NCBI RefSeq assembly: GCF_000425805.1
Contig: NZ_AUED01000004.1
Span: 248,001-312,000, forward strand
Source of the DNA: Pseudomonas vranovensis DSM 16006
GTDB taxonomy: Bacteria > Pseudomonadota > Gammaproteobacteria > Pseudomonadales > Pseudomonadaceae
Length of the DNA stretch: 64,000 bases
Direction: 5' to 3'
The notes beneath the pieces were generated by a model. The model saw only the letters and a list, made by a program, of their open reading frames with translations, was not told where the DNA came from and searched no databases. Numbering within the stretch: the first letter of the stretch is position 1; each line of letters opens with the position of its first letter. Shown in pieces: positions 38,433-51,766 of this stretch. The position numbers and the translations under genes are program-made.

Positions 38433-39086
38433 ATGCCATGGGCGAGGCGAGCTGTCGGCCTGGCTGCCTGCCTGGGTTGGAGTGCGCTGGCGATCCAGAT
38501 GTACTTGGTATTGCTGGTGCGCTGGCAGGAGCAGGCCAGCCTGATCGGCGGCCTTGTGAATTTCTTCAGTTACTTCACCGTGCTGAGCAATACCCTGGTT
38601 GCGGTGGTGCTCACGCAGGCCGCGTTTGGCAGGGCGTCGGCTTCGCGGCGGTTCTTTCTCGCACCGGGTGTCACTGGCGGCATTGCTGCCAGCATTGTCC
38701 TGGTTGGCCTGGCCTATAGCCTGTTGTTGCGCCACTTGTGGCATCCGCAAGGCTGGCAGTGGGTGGCCGATGAACTGCTGCACGACATCATGCCGTTGCT
38801 GTTCGTGGTCTATTGGTGGTGCTGCGTCGAGAAAGGCAACCTGCGCTTGAAGCACTTGCTGGCCTGGTTGCTGTATCCGGCGGGTTATTTTGCCTATGCA
38901 CTGCTGCGCGGCCATTCGATAGGTGTCTATCCCTATCCCTTTATCGATGTGGCGACCCTTGGCTATGGGCAGGTATTGATCAACGCCCTGGCGATACTGC
39001 TGGGTTTCATCACCATCGGCCTGCTGATCCTGGGCCTGGATCATTGGCAGGGCGGGCGCCTGGCCAAGGCCAGGACGCAACCCTGA
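38433..39086 (+). CDS. Pr6Pr-family membrane protein
   Basis: A 217-residue protein with six predicted membrane helices, matching the bacterial Pr6Pr/FAR-17a-like family. Helices lie at roughly residues 8-26, 36-58, 70-92, 106-124, 136-156 and 180-202. Family-typical segments are FFSYFTVLSNTLV, WLLYPAGYFAYALLRG and YPYPFIDV. It begins 3 bp after the VF530 gene. The function of the bacterial family is not known. Confidence 0.78.
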   Translation: MPWARRAVGLAACLGWSALAIQMYLVLLVRWQEQASLIGGLVNFFSYFTVLSNTLVAVVLTQAAFGRASASRRFFLAPGVTGGIAASIVLVGLAYSLLLRHLWHPQGWQWVADELLHDIMPLLFVVYWWCCVEKGNLRLKHLLAWLLYPAGYFAYALLRGHSIGVYPYPFIDVATLGYGQVLINALAILLGFITIGLLILGLDHWQGGRLAKARTQP

Positions 39087-39096
39087 TGGTGCCGTA

Positions 39097-39867
39097 TTAC
39101 GCGTCGTCGTTCGGATCAAGGCGCCAGTAGGCGGCGGCTTTGATCAGGTTTTCCTTCACGCCTTTCTCGTCGATCAACAAGCGCTTGGCCTGGCGGGTCA
39201 GGCTCTTCTCCAGCGCGACCCAGGTGTACAGCTGACCTTCTGGCAGCTTCAGCGCTTTCACGACGTCAAGCAGCTCCCGTTGATGACGCTGCACCCAGAT
39301 CACTTCTACCTGTGCCTTGCTCGCCAGGGGTTGTTGCTCCTGCGCATCTTCAATCTCGATCACCGCCAGCACCTTGCGTGTGGCTGGCAGTTCTTCCAGT
39401 CGCCGGGCAATGGCAGGAATCGCCGTTTCGTCACCGATCAACAGGTAGCTGTCGAAGATATCCGGCACCACCATCGACGCACGCGGGCCGGCAATGTTCA
39501 GGACCTGACCGACTTCTGCCTGGGCAGCCCAGGTGGAGGCAGGGCCATCGCCGTGCAGCACGAAGTCGATATCCAGTTCGCCGGCTGCCAGGTCGATACG
39601 CCGCGGGGTGTACTCGCGCATCGTTGGGCGCCAGGTGTCACGGCCGAAGTCGAGGTTGTCCAGCGCCACCTGGTCTTCTGGCGAAGTGGCGAACAGCAGT
39701 TTGATGTGATCGTCGCTGCCCACGCTGGTAAAGCCTTGCAGTTGTGGCCCACCGACGGTGATGCGACGCATGCGCGGGGTCAGGTCGATGACCTTCAGCA
39801 CATCCAGGCGGCGGTGTTTGATTTCGTGGTTCACGCGATGGATCGCGGTGTTTTCGCTGCCACTCAT
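39097..39867 (-). CDS. Siderophore-interacting protein (NfeF/ViuB-like ferric reductase)
   Basis: A 256-residue flavin reductase of the SIP family. The N-terminal FAD-binding barrel (residues 15-130) has VIDLTPRMRRITVGG and the flavin motif MREYTPRR. The C-terminal SIP domain (about 140-250) includes SYLLIGDETAIPAIARRL and TWVALEKSLTRQAKR. Such enzymes use NAD(P)H to reduce ferric siderophores or ferric citrate in the cytoplasm. It is the second gene after a PadR regulator, overlapping it by 4 bp, the same pairing as E. coli yqjH (nfeF) with yqjI (nfeR). Confidence 0.88.
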   Translation of the reverse strand: MSGSENTAIHRVNHEIKHRRLDVLKVIDLTPRMRRITVGGPQLQGFTSVGSDDHIKLLFATSPEDQVALDNLDFGRDTWRPTMREYTPRRIDLAAGELDIDFVLHGDGPASTWAAQAEVGQVLNIAGPRASMVVPDIFDSYLLIGDETAIPAIARRLEELPATRKVLAVIEIEDAQEQQPLASKAQVEVIWVQRHQRELLDVVKALKLPEGQLYTWVALEKSLTRQAKRLLIDEKGVKENLIKAAAYWRLDPNDDA

Positions 39868-40427
39868 TGGGACTTCTCCGTAGGTGCCGTGGCCGGTCCT
39901 GCAACGATGGCCTTGGCAGTGTTGTTGAGCAGGGTACGCACCCGCTCGATTTCTTCGGGGTTCCAGCGGCCACTGTGCATTTGCAGGGCATGACGCAGGT
40001 TGTGTACCGCTTCGTGGATCTCTGCTGGGCGATCGTGGCCGAACAGTGAGCGCTTGCTGACCTCGATGCGCATGCGCACGCCGTCCAGGGCGACAGCCTG
40101 CTCGGCGAGGGCCGTGACCCCGGCAGGGGTGACGCTGTAGAGCTTCTTGCTGCCATGGACCTGGCCGACGATCAGTTCGCTCTCTTCGAGAAAGGTCAGG
40201 GTGGGGTAGATCACGCCGGGGCTTGGGCTGTAGTTGCCGCCAAACAGGGTTTCGATCTGGCGGATCAGGTCGTAGCCGTGGCAGGGCTGCTCGGCCAGCA
40301 TCGACAACAGCAGCAGTTTCAGGTCGCCGGGGGCGAATACGCGCGGGCCGCGATCGCCGCGGCCATGGCGGCGTTCAAATCCGTCATGGCGATCGCCGTG
40401 GTCACGGTGGGGGTGATGGTCACGCAT
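39864..40427 (-). CDS. PadR-family regulator with His-rich N-terminus (NfeR/YqjI-like)
   Basis: A 187-residue PadR regulator. The first 25 residues are crowded with His, Asp and Arg (MRDHHPHRDHGDRHDG), as in E. coli YqjI, a nickel/iron-sensing repressor. The winged helix spans about residues 28-110 (LKLLLLSMLAEQPCHGYDLI, SPSPGVIYPTLTFLEE), and a helical C-terminal domain follows. It is first in the operon with the SIP reductase gene. Three tandem 12-bp sites lie 20-53 bp before its start, so it probably represses itself and the reductase. Confidence 0.87.
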   Translation of the reverse strand: MRDHHPHRDHGDRHDGFERRHGRGDRGPRVFAPGDLKLLLLSMLAEQPCHGYDLIRQIETLFGGNYSPSPGVIYPTLTFLEESELIVGQVHGSKKLYSVTPAGVTALAEQAVALDGVRMRIEVSKRSLFGHDRPAEIHEAVHNLRHALQMHSGRWNPEEIERVRTLLNNTAKAIVAGPATAPTEKSQ

Positions 40428-40446
40428 GGGAATCTCCGATTGCGTT

Positions 40447-40480
40447 AGATGTATCTTCAGATATTACTCAAGATATATCT
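40447..40480 (-). promoter_or_regulatory. Three-copy operator of the PadR-reductase operon
   Basis: AGATGTATCT (40447), AGATATTACT (40459) and AGATATATCT (40471) repeat every 12 bp. The third is a perfect 10-bp palindrome, the first has one mismatch, and the middle copy is degenerate. They lie just upstream of the PadR gene in an AT-rich patch. The array fits cooperative binding of several PadR dimers. Confidence 0.68.
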
Positions 40481-40575
40481 TTAGGCAAGCGTTGAGATTG
40501 AGAATATTTCTCATGATGTCGGCGGGCAGAAGAGAACCCGGGCGCAATCAATGCGCCCAGGCAAGTTGAATCGGT

Positions 40576-43500
40576 TTACTTCTGGGCCACTTGTGGTGCC
40601 TTGCACAGCGTGTGGCTGCCCGGTTGCAGGTAGGGCGTCAGGATCGGCGCCATGCCCTTGAGCACCTGTACCGGCAGTGCCGAGGTGAACTTGAAGGACT
40701 CGGCGGCCCGGCCCGGTACGAAGGCGGTGAGGGTGCCAAAGTGGTTATCGCCGAGGAAGAACACGAAGGTCGCGGTGCGGTTGATGGCCTTGGACCCAAG
40801 CAAACGGCCTCCGGCGCCCCAGCTTTCGAGGCGGTTGTCGCCGGTACCGGTCTTGCCACCCATGACCATGGGCGTACCGTCGTTTAGCTTGAAGCTACCG
40901 GACACCCGGCGTGCGGTCCCGGCGTCGACGACTTGCGAAAGGGCCCCGCGCAGGGCGCGGGCGACTTCTACCGACAGCACCCGCTGGCCCAGGTCGGGGT
41001 CTCCGGCGAGGCGGGTTTCGTAAGGCGTGTCGGCGGCAAAGTGCAGGGTGTCGATACGCAGGACCGGCAGGCGGATACCGTCGTTCTGAATGATGCCGAC
41101 CAGTTCGGCCAAAGCTGCCGGACGGTCGCCGGAGCTCCCGATGGCGGTGGCCAGCGACGGCACGAGGTGATCGAACGGGTAGCCGACTCGCTTCCAGCGC
41201 CGGTGGATATCAAGGAAGGCTTCGATCTCCACCAGGGTACGGATACGGCTGTCGCGAGCGCCCTTGTGCTTGCTCTTGAACAGCCAGCCGTAGACTTCCT
41301 GACGCTCGAACTGGCTGGCTTGCACCGCATCCTGGAAGCTCGCGCTGGGGTTCTTGAGGAGGTAGCCCAGCAGCCACAGGTCCAGCGGATGGACCTTGGC
41401 GACAAAGCCCTGGTCTGGCAGGTCGAACTTGCCGGGACCGTAGGCGTAGTACATGTCGTCCAGGCGTTTCTCGGTTACCGTGTCTTGCTTGCTGGGTGCA
41501 CGCTTGTTGTCCAGCCGGTCCTTTTTCAGGTGCGCCTGGACGAAGGCATTGAAAGTGGCCTGGTCGGCTTCGGGGAACAGGTAACGGTGTACGGCGGCCA
41601 GGCGGATCGGGGTGATCCGCAGGCTGTCGAGGAAGGTGTCCAGGCGTTGCTGCGAGGTCTTGCGCTGGTATTTTTTCCAGAACCTGCGCAGGTAGTCAGT
41701 ACCTTCCTTGTCGGCAAAGCGCGCCAGGTACTCCTGGCGCCGTGGCTCGGCATCGTCCCTGAGCAGCGCAACGCTGTTGCCGGGCGTCTGGTAGGTGCTG
41801 TAGCGCACCAGATCACGCATCAGGCGAATGAAGGGCAGGTTGATCGACTCGCGCAGCGCGTCCTTGAGGGTGGGGATACGGCCGTTGTCTTCCTTGCGAA
41901 AGTTGTTGAACACATGCATGCCGCCACCGGTGAAGAACGCCTCGCCCGGGCTTGCCGAATATTTACGGTTGAGCGCCGCATCCAGCATCGCCTCGATGTT
42001 GCGGTCCTTGTTCTGGATCAGGTAGTCGATTGCCCAGCGGGTGATGAAGTCCAGTTCTGCAACTTCGACCTTCTTCAGGTCTGCGGCGGGGGTATTGGCA
42101 TACTTGTCGTGCAGCTCGGCAATGATTTCCAGGTAGCTGGTCAGCACCCGCAGCTTGGCGGTGGAGCCCAGCTCCAGCTTGCTGCCTTCGTTGATGTCGA
42201 AAGGCTGGTCCGTGCTGTCGGTCTGCACCCGTACCCGCGAACCATTGGCGGTACGTTCGAGCAAGGTGAAGCTGTAGCGGACCTGGGTGGTGCTGGTGGG
42301 CGTCAACAGGCGTTCACCGAACAGGCCGACCTTTTCGGCAAAGGCCGGGTCGGCGAGGTCCTTGAGGTACTGGCTGACTTGCCCTTGCAGGTCCGATTGC
42401 AAGGTACTGGTGGCCGACAGGTCGAGGCGGTCGAGGTCGTAGAGCGGCCGGGCCAGGGCCAGGGACAAACGGCTGCGGGCCACACTGATGCCCTTGTTGG
42501 TGACGATGGGCACGATGGTGGGTTGGGCCACCCAGTCGCGGAAGGTGGCCTTGCTGGCCAGTGCGGCATCGGCCAATGGGCGGTCGACAATATTGCTGGC
42601 CGCCAGGACGCGGATGTGGCTGTCGGTCAGTTCGGCCAGCTCGTTGCGACCTTTGGATAGAAAGTGCGAAGGCCGGCGCTGGGCGATCATCAACGACAGC
42701 ACCTGACGCAGCGCCAGGCCCCGCGCCGCCATGCTTTGAGGGTCGGTAGCGGTCGAGGCCAGGATCTCGTTGACCTGGGCAAAATCGGCGCCGTACCAGA
42801 CCCGCAGGCCCTCCGCCATGCCATGCACTTCACCATGGCCGGGCACCGCCGAGAGCGGCACGCTGTTGAGGTAGTCACGCACGATGCGCTGGCGGGCCTC
42901 GAGGGTCTCAGGGCCCCCCTGGTAGGCGCGCACGCTGGCGGAAATCATCTGGCGGATTTTCTCGCTGCCCGACACGGTGAGGCCGTCGGGCGAGTGACGG
43001 TATTTTTCCAACTGGGTGGCCAGGGTGCTGCCGCCGGCGGATTGGCCGGGCAGGGCCAAGTACTTGGCCACCTGGCTGTAGGCTGCCTTGGCAAAGCGTG
43101 GCCAGTCCACCGCCGGGTTGGCGTAGGGATCATTGGGGTCGAGCAGGTCACGGTTCTCGATGAACAGCAGGCTGTTGACGATCACCGGCGGGATCGAGTC
43201 GAAGTCCGGGTACAGGTACTGCGGGTAGTGGTACTGGTAGAGCACGTCACCCTTGCAGTCGGTGATCGACAGGCCGGTCTGGATCTTTTCCTTGTAGGGC
43301 ACGAAGAAGCCGTGCTCGGTGTAGTTCATCAATGCTGGCGAAAAATGCACCTGCTCACTGATTACATAATCGCGCTTGAGCAGGCGTGGCAGGAAATCGC
43401 CCAGGGCGCTGTAGCCCAGGCGCTGGTCGAACGGCCCGTCGCCGGGGTAGATGATCGCATCGCTGGGCCCCGGTTGCAGGGAGTAGGTCAGGGTCGAGGC

Positions 43501-43710
43501 GAGCTGGCTCAGTTCGCGTGACTGCATCCGCGAAGTGTGCATTTCATTGGTGATGGCCAGTCCAAGGGCGATCAGGCTGAGCAGCAGCACCAGCCAGATC
43601 AGCCTCCACCACAAATGACGTTGGCGAGGGCTTTTCGGCAATGGTGATTCTTCTAGAGATTCAGGGGGAGCTTCCTTACTGGTTGGTTCCGATTGCCACA
43701 ATGCGCCCAT
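40576..43710 (-). CDS. Large transglycosylase/transpeptidase (class A PBP-like)
   Basis: A 1044-residue membrane-anchored protein with a single helix at about residues 36-55. A GT51-type transglycosylase region (about 170-300) has FIENRDLLDP and GGSTLATQLEK in place of the usual EDxxFxxHxG and GGSTITQQ. A transpeptidase region follows, with the SxxK motif STAK (about 515, LGSTAKLRV) and KTG (GGKTGTGDN, about 953). By eye, the second GT51 catalytic Glu aligns with Gln in SEKIRQMISA. It is larger than PBP1a/1b (about 770-850 residues), with an extra stretch between the STAK and KTG motifs. A long gene is found at this place beside the amino-acid permease in P. aeruginosa. The peptidoglycan role is inferred. 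Confidence 0.78.
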   Translation of the reverse strand: MGALWQSEPTSKEAPPESLEESPLPKSPRQRHLWWRLIWLVLLLSLIALGLAITNEMHTSRMQSRELSQLASTLTYSLQPGPSDAIIYPGDGPFDQRLGYSALGDFLPRLLKRDYVISEQVHFSPALMNYTEHGFFVPYKEKIQTGLSITDCKGDVLYQYHYPQYLYPDFDSIPPVIVNSLLFIENRDLLDPNDPYANPAVDWPRFAKAAYSQVAKYLALPGQSAGGSTLATQLEKYRHSPDGLTVSGSEKIRQMISASVRAYQGGPETLEARQRIVRDYLNSVPLSAVPGHGEVHGMAEGLRVWYGADFAQVNEILASTATDPQSMAARGLALRQVLSLMIAQRRPSHFLSKGRNELAELTDSHIRVLAASNIVDRPLADAALASKATFRDWVAQPTIVPIVTNKGISVARSRLSLALARPLYDLDRLDLSATSTLQSDLQGQVSQYLKDLADPAFAEKVGLFGERLLTPTSTTQVRYSFTLLERTANGSRVRVQTDSTDQPFDINEGSKLELGSTAKLRVLTSYLEIIAELHDKYANTPAADLKKVEVAELDFITRWAIDYLIQNKDRNIEAMLDAALNRKYSASPGEAFFTGGGMHVFNNFRKEDNGRIPTLKDALRESINLPFIRLMRDLVRYSTYQTPGNSVALLRDDAEPRRQEYLARFADKEGTDYLRRFWKKYQRKTSQQRLDTFLDSLRITPIRLAAVHRYLFPEADQATFNAFVQAHLKKDRLDNKRAPSKQDTVTEKRLDDMYYAYGPGKFDLPDQGFVAKVHPLDLWLLGYLLKNPSASFQDAVQASQFERQEVYGWLFKSKHKGARDSRIRTLVEIEAFLDIHRRWKRVGYPFDHLVPSLATAIGSSGDRPAALAELVGIIQNDGIRLPVLRIDTLHFAADTPYETRLAGDPDLGQRVLSVEVARALRGALSQVVDAGTARRVSGSFKLNDGTPMVMGGKTGTGDNRLESWGAGGRLLGSKAINRTATFVFFLGDNHFGTLTAFVPGRAAESFKFTSALPVQVLKGMAPILTPYLQPGSHTLCKAPQVAQK

Positions 43711-44147
43711 AGTTTTCAGCCCGGCTACTTATTTTCGTCTTGCTTGCCTGAAGCTTAGACGGTGAGCGGGTTTGGTGAAAAATTTGTAGAGCCTGCAAGG
43801 CATGACCTGGAAAGGCGCAGGCATGCGCCTTTGGTGGAAGGTTGTAATGCCCGGTTTTGGTGCTATGTTAGCCGCCCTTTTTACGGTGCTGGAAAAGGCA
43901 CGGGGAATACCCCTGCATTGATACGGTTATTGCCGAGAGTTCTCGCCAAATATCGTGCTTTTTATAGTGAAAAGCCCTGTTGGGGCCTTTCTATACTGCT
44001 CGCCCCTTTCGCACTACCGGCGCCTCGCGCATCGGTAGACGGGGCCGCTCACAAGGTGGCGCCCGGCAAGGCAGCGTACTCGCCTATCGGCGGTACCAGG
44101 CCTGCACGAACGGTCTATATCCAATAACAAAATGAGGTTGTATTTCT
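43711..44147 (+). other. Leader region of the amino-acid permease gene (437 bp)
   Basis: No convincing gene. An open frame of 121 codons at 43762-44127 lacks a ribosome site and any family. A -10-like TATACT at 43992-43997 could start the permease mRNA, leaving a leader of about 145 nt. Just before it, AAAGCCC-TGTT-GGGGCCTTT (from 43971) is an imperfect hairpin. The PBP promoter must lie near 43711-43780 on the minus strand. A Crc-type motif lies at 44123-44130. Confidence 0.5.
44123..44130 (+). promoter_or_regulatory. Crc/Hfq catabolite-activity motif before the permease
   Basis: AATAACAA fits AAnAAnAA, the motif to which Hfq and Crc bind in pseudomonad mRNAs to repress translation when preferred carbon sources are present. 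It is 17 nt before the permease ATG, next to the ribosome site GAGG (44134-44137). Amino-acid transporters are typical targets. Confidence 0.6.
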
Positions 44148-45569
44148 ATGCCAGTCGGCAACCATCCCTCTCACGGTGAGACCGCCCAGGGCGGCCCACT
44201 CAAGCGAGAACTCGGCGAGCGACACATTCGCCTGATGGCGCTGGGCGCCTGTATCGGTGTCGGCCTGTTCCTGGGTTCGGCCAAGGCCATCGAAATGGCC
44301 GGTCCGGCAATCATGCTGTCTTATATCATCGGTGGCCTGGCGATCCTGGTGATCATGCGTGCCCTCGGTGAGATGGCGGTACACAACCCGGTTGCAGGCT
44401 CCTTCAGCCGTTACGCCCAAGACTACCTCGGCCCGCTGGCGGGCTTTCTGACCGGCTGGAACTATTGGTTCCTGTGGCTGGTGACCTGCGTGGCGGAAAT
44501 CACCGCAGTGGCGATCTACATGGGTATCTGGTTCCCTGATGTACCCCGCTGGATCTGGGCCCTGGCGGCCCTGGGCAGCATGGGCGCGATCAACCTGATC
44601 GCGGTCAAGGCATTCGGTGAGTTCGAGTTCTGGTTTGCCTTGATCAAGATCGTCACCATCATTGCCATGGTACTGGGCGGCATCGGTATCATCGCCTTCG
44701 GCTTCGGTAACGACGGTGTGGCCATGGGGATTTCCAACCTGTGGAGCAATGGTGGCTTCATGCCGAACGGCGTGACCGGTGTGTTGATGTCGCTGCAGAT
44801 GGTGATGTTCGCCTACCTGGGCGTAGAAATGATCGGCCTGACCGCCGGCGAAGCACGCAACCCGCAAAAGACCATTCCCCAGGCCATCGGCTCGGTGTTC
44901 TGGCGCATCCTGCTGTTCTATGTGGGCGCGCTGTTCGTGATCCTGTCGATCTACCCGTGGAACGAAATCGGCAGCCAGGGCAGCCCGTTCGTGATGACCT
45001 TCGAGCGTCTGGGCATCAAGACTGCAGCCGGCATCATCAACTTCGTGGTGATCACCGCGGCGCTGTCGTCGTGCAACGGCGGTATCTTCAGCACCGGGCG
45101 CATGCTTTATAGCCTGGCGCAGAACGGCCAGGCCCCGGCCACCTTTGCCCGCACCTCGAGCAACGGCGTGCCGCGCAATGCCTTGCTGCTGTCCATCGCC
45201 GCTCTGCTGCTGGGCGTGCTGGCCAACTACCTGGTGCCGGAGAAGGTCTTCGTCTGGGTGACGGCAATCGCTACCTTCGGTGCGATCTGGACCTGGGTGA
45301 TGATCCTGCTGGCGCAGCTCAAGTTCCGTGCCGGCCTGTCCACTGCCGAGCGCAAGGCCCTGAAATATCGCATGTGGCTGTGGCCCCTGAGCTCGTACCT
45401 GGCGCTGGCATTCCTGATCCTGGTGGTTGGCCTGATGGCCTACTTCGAGGAAACCCGTGTGGCCTTGTACATCGGCCCGGCGTTCCTGGTGATGCTCACC
45501 GTGCTTTACTACGTGTTCAAGCTGTCGCCAAAGGCCGACAACGCGCAACTGGCGCGTACCGCGTCCTGA
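44148..45569 (+). CDS. APC-family amino-acid permease (ProY-like)
   Basis: A 473-residue inner-membrane permease with 12 helices of the amino-acid transporter family. The start of helix 1 reads IRLMALGACIGVGLFLGSA, with the unwound GxG substrate region, and the family loop YLGVEMIGLTAGEARNP is present. It most resembles the ProY/AroP/HutT branch, so proline, histidine or aromatic amino acids are candidate substrates; the sequence alone does not decide. It is monocistronic, with a Crc-type leader motif and a terminator hairpin after it. Confidence 0.88.
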   Translation: MPVGNHPSHGETAQGGPLKRELGERHIRLMALGACIGVGLFLGSAKAIEMAGPAIMLSYIIGGLAILVIMRALGEMAVHNPVAGSFSRYAQDYLGPLAGFLTGWNYWFLWLVTCVAEITAVAIYMGIWFPDVPRWIWALAALGSMGAINLIAVKAFGEFEFWFALIKIVTIIAMVLGGIGIIAFGFGNDGVAMGISNLWSNGGFMPNGVTGVLMSLQMVMFAYLGVEMIGLTAGEARNPQKTIPQAIGSVFWRILLFYVGALFVILSIYPWNEIGSQGSPFVMTFERLGIKTAAGIINFVVITAALSSCNGGIFSTGRMLYSLAQNGQAPATFARTSSNGVPRNALLLSIAALLLGVLANYLVPEKVFVWVTAIATFGAIWTWVMILLAQLKFRAGLSTAERKALKYRMWLWPLSSYLALAFLILVVGLMAYFEETRVALYIGPAFLVMLTVLYYVFKLSPKADNAQLARTAS

Positions 45570-45578
45570 TGTGAAACA

Positions 45579-45609
45579 TCGCGGGGCAACGTCTCGACTT
45601 GCCCCGCGA
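45579..45609. terminator. REP-like terminator hairpin between convergent genes
   Basis: TCGCGGGGCAA (45579-45589) and TTGCCCCGCGA (45599-45609) are perfectly complementary around a 9-nt loop, 10 bp after the permease stop and 6 bp before the end of the convergent gene. The arm matches the core of the REP at 31751. No T-run follows, so it works as a bidirectional barrier at best. Confidence 0.7.
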
Positions 45610-45614
45610 AACAC

Positions 45615-47234
45615 TCAGGCTGCAACCTCGCTGTTGGGCTCGAAACTGTCGGCCCGGGCCATCGCCCACATTCTCGAATAGAACTCGCCACTGATCTGCC
45701 CGCTGAGCAATTCGCCGGGCTTGAGGAATACGTGCATCTGCGAGAACAATTTAATCTCGGTGGCCGACACGCGTCGCACCAAGTGCTTGGCTTCCAGTTG
45801 GGAGGGGTGATCGAGACCGGCAGCGGCGAGCATTTCGGCCAGGGCCTTGAGGGTGCTGTGGTGGAAGTTGAACACCCGCTGGGCTTTGTCCGGCACCACC
45901 AGGGCGCGCTGGCGCAGGGCATCCTGGGTGGCGACGCCGGTGGGGCACTTGTTGGTGTGGCAGCTCTGGGACTGGATGCAGCCGATGGCGAACATGAAGC
46001 CGCGCGCCGAGTTGGCCCAGTCGGCACCGATGGCCAGCACGCTGGCGATGTCGAAGGCACTGACGATCTTGCCGCTGGCGCCCAACTTGATCTTGTCACG
46101 CAGGTTCAAGCCCACCAGGGTGTTGTGAACGAATAGCAGGCCTTCACGCAGGGGGACGCCGATGTGGTCGGTGAACTCCACCGGTGCCGCGCCGGTGCCG
46201 CCTTCCTTGCCGTCGATAACGATGAAGTCCGGCAGGATGCCGGTTTCCAGCATGGCCTTGGCGATGCCCATGAATTCCCACGGGTGACCCAGGCAGAACT
46301 TGAAGCCCACCGGCTTGCCGCCCGATAGCTCACGCAACTGGGCAATGAACTGCATCATCTCGATAGGGGTGGAGAAGGCGCTGTGGCGCGACGGCGAAAT
46401 GCAGTCTTCGCCCATCATCACGCCGCGGGTCTCGGCAATCTCGCGGGTGACCTTGTGCTTGGGCAGGATGCCGCCATGGCCGGGCTTTGCACCCTGGCTC
46501 ATCTTGATTTCGATCATTCGCACTTGCGGGCTGCGGGCTTGTTCGGCAAAGCGCTCGGGGTCGAATCGGCCATCGGAGGTGCGGCAACCAAAGTAACCAC
46601 TGCCCAGCTCCCAGGTCAGGTCGCCGCCATGCTCACGGTGGTAGGGGCTGATGCTGCCCTCCCCAGTGTCATGGGCGAAATTGCCCAGTTTGGCCCCCTG
46701 GTTGAGGGCGCGAATGGCATTGGCGCTGAGCGAGCCGAAGCTCATGGCCGAGATGTTGAACACCGAAGCCGAGTAGGGCTGGGTGCATTGCGGGCCACCG
46801 ACGATCACCCGGAAGGCTGCCGGATCGCTCAACGGCGCCGGGCGCATGGAGTGGCCGATGAATTCAAAACCCGACTGGTACACATCGATCAAGGTGCCGA
46901 AGGGCTTGTCCGAGGCTTCCTTCTTGGCCCGGGCATACACCAGTGAGCGCTGGGCTCGGGAGAACGGCAGGGCATCGCTGTCGGATTCGAGCAGGTATTG
47001 GCGGATTTCCGGGCGAATGCCTTCGACCAGGTAACGGATATTGCCCAGGATCGGGTAGTTGCGCCGTACCGCGTGGCGGCTTTGCAGCAGGTCGAACAGG
47101 CCGATCAGGCTGAGGATGGCGGTCGCCAGGGTGAACGGCCAAAGCCACTCATGGTGCAGGAAGGGCAGGCTCGCCAGGGTGAACAGGACACAGGCGGCGA
47201 AAAAGGCATAGCGGCTCAGAAGTGACAGGCTCAT
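45615..47234 (-). CDS. FMN-binding glutamate-synthase-family protein
   Basis: A 539-residue protein with two N-terminal membrane helices (about residues 6-48) and a glutamate-synthase-type FMN domain. Visible are MSFGSLSANAIRALNQGA, the phosphate-site region IVIDGKEGGTGAAPVEF, and the Fe-S cysteines CIQSQSCHTNKCPTGVA. It lacks the glutaminase domain and the GltD-interacting C-terminus of true glutamate synthase, so it is an orphan GltS-like oxidoreductase of unknown substrate. The ATG at 47234 follows AAAGGAA; an upstream start adds 15 residues. Confidence 0.87.
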   Translation of the reverse strand: MSLSLLSRYAFFAACVLFTLASLPFLHHEWLWPFTLATAILSLIGLFDLLQSRHAVRRNYPILGNIRYLVEGIRPEIRQYLLESDSDALPFSRAQRSLVYARAKKEASDKPFGTLIDVYQSGFEFIGHSMRPAPLSDPAAFRVIVGGPQCTQPYSASVFNISAMSFGSLSANAIRALNQGAKLGNFAHDTGEGSISPYHREHGGDLTWELGSGYFGCRTSDGRFDPERFAEQARSPQVRMIEIKMSQGAKPGHGGILPKHKVTREIAETRGVMMGEDCISPSRHSAFSTPIEMMQFIAQLRELSGGKPVGFKFCLGHPWEFMGIAKAMLETGILPDFIVIDGKEGGTGAAPVEFTDHIGVPLREGLLFVHNTLVGLNLRDKIKLGASGKIVSAFDIASVLAIGADWANSARGFMFAIGCIQSQSCHTNKCPTGVATQDALRQRALVVPDKAQRVFNFHHSTLKALAEMLAAAGLDHPSQLEAKHLVRRVSATEIKLFSQMHVFLKPGELLSGQISGEFYSRMWAMARADSFEPNSEVAA

Positions 47235-47365
47235 GCAGGTTCCTTTCGATGGCTCGGTCAGGCTCGGGGCCTGGAACAATTTCCGACCTTAGCCCGGTTG
47301 CACGCACCAGCGCCAGCCCATGAACATGAAGCCTTGCCGTCAATCAGTTGGAGTAAAAATCATTC

Positions 47366-51646
<4,281 letters not shown>

Positions 51647-51766
51647 GGTCTGTTTATGCGGCCAAGCGGGCGAGCTTGCAAGGTACGTTCGTCAGGCGCC
51701 CCGCAGGATTGTGCCGCCAGCGGCGACATGTGATCCTTGCGCGCTTTTTCCGTCACGAGACCCTCC

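Noticed and set aside
43762..44127. 121-codon frame before the amino-acid permease gene.
   Set aside because: No ribosome site, no hydrophobic or domain pattern, and it covers the likely promoter and leader.
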